Source: Dreissena polymorpha (Eukaryota; Mollusca; Bivalvia; Myida; Dreissenidae). From it: a stretch of DNA of 64,000 nucleotides. Of the stretch, positions 63,689 to 64,000 are shown one piece after another. Position 1 is the stretch's first letter. Every line of letters begins with the position of its first letter. The position numbers and the translations under genes were made by a program. The DNA lies in the NCBI RefSeq assembly GCF_020536995.1, contig NC_068357.1, positions 60,372,123 through 60,436,122 of the forward strand, written 5' to 3'. The notes beneath the pieces are model-generated. The model was not told the DNA's origin. It searched no databases and saw only the letters and a list, made by a program, of their open reading frames with translations.

Positions 63689-64000
63689 ATGCCCCCCATA
63701 TGGGCTGTCAGTTGTAGTGGTTGTTGAATACGTTTTTTGTCACTGTGACCTTGATCTTTTACCTAGTGACCTGAAAATCAATAGGGGTCATCTGCCAGTC
63801 ATGATCAATGTACCTATGAAGTTTCATGATCATAGGCCTAATTATTCTTGAGTTATCATCCGGAAACCATTTTACTATTTTGAGTCACTGTGACCTTGAC
63901 CTTTGACCTAGTGACCTTAAAATATATAGTGGTCATCTGCAAGTCATGATCAATGTTCCTATGAATTTTCATGATCCTTGGCCTAAGCATTCTTGAGTTT
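63689..64000 (-). repeat. TIR-bounded 146-bp-unit element, cut by window end
   Basis: Begins ATGCCCCCCATATGGGCTGT and carries, inverted, the GATCATGAAACTTCATAGG and GTCAAAGGTCAAGGTCACAG units of 3108-4002. Confidence 0.75.

Larger units (their letters stand above)
62783..64000 (-). other. CHM intron 1 (part), repeats, no exon 1
   Basis: I looked for a minus-strand exon encoding a FDVIVIGTG-like peptide before a donor and found none, so exon 1 should lie beyond 64000. Repeats are at 63183-63445 and 63689-64000. The 63446-63688 stretch shows nothing. Confidence 0.55.

Noticed and set aside
1-64000. LTR retroelements, virus-like elements or capsid/envelope genes
   Set aside because: I found no long terminal repeats and no gag, integrase, capsid or envelope motifs. 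Nothing to report.
62783-64000. CHM exon 1 within the window
   Set aside because: No minus-strand segment encodes a FDVIVIGTG-like strand ahead of a donor. The short frames here belong to repeat copies.

Overview
The window looks like nuclear DNA of a mollusc, most likely a bivalve. It is AT-rich. Its genes have many small exons separated by long introns. It is crowded with tandem-repeat-bearing elements whose ends (ACAAGAGGGCC at one end, GTGAGCTAAAA or similar at the other) and internal phrases (AGGGCCATAACTCTG, CAAGTTTCATGATGATTGG) I associate with bivalve genomes. tRNA-derived SINEs are also present. I cannot name the species.

Three protein-coding genes are well supported. (1) A BTB/POZ plus C2H2 zinc-finger gene on the minus strand: a BTB exon at 23739-24138 and a large exon with eight zinc fingers at 13483-14915. 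The splice signals and phase fit exactly across an 8.8 kb repeat-filled intron, giving a 610-residue protein. (2) A SOCS6-type suppressor of cytokine signalling on the plus strand, with its whole CDS in one exon at 32882-34018 (SH2 domain plus SOCS box). (3) A Rab escort protein (CHM/REP) gene on the minus strand. I traced sixteen exons from 62782 down to 43429, all joining in phase to about 659 codons. Only the first exon lies outside the window. The CHM product presents newly made Rab GTPases to geranylgeranyl transferase. The SOCS6-type product acts in signalling-receptor turnover, and the BTB-ZF product is probably a transcription factor. Nothing links the three functionally.

Layout: 1-13 kb holds repeats plus two weak exon candidates of an unidentified plus-strand gene. 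13.5-24.1 kb is the BTB-ZF gene, whose intron carries DNA transposons and a 2.5 kb tandem-repeat element. 24-32 kb is mostly intergenic, with SINEs, a LINE reverse-transcriptase fragment, a TA-flanked MITE and a decayed zinc-finger piece. 32.9-34.1 kb is SOCS6. 34-43 kb is repeats, including a second 2.3 kb copy of the 2.5 kb element nested in an older repeat. 43.4 kb to the right edge is the CHM gene with repeat-rich introns.

The most interesting observations are these. A 67-bp tandem repeat gives one CHM exon four 5' splice sites. Five small elements with CAG...CTG-type ends are flanked by exact 5-bp duplications (hAT5-like). Several unrelated repeat families share dense AGGTCA nuclear-receptor half-sites, and one contains a perfect palindromic estrogen-response-element sequence. 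Paralogous empty sites inside the window confirm several insertions. I found no intact autonomous transposon, no retrovirus-like element and no CRISPR array, and I do not claim a new biochemical system.
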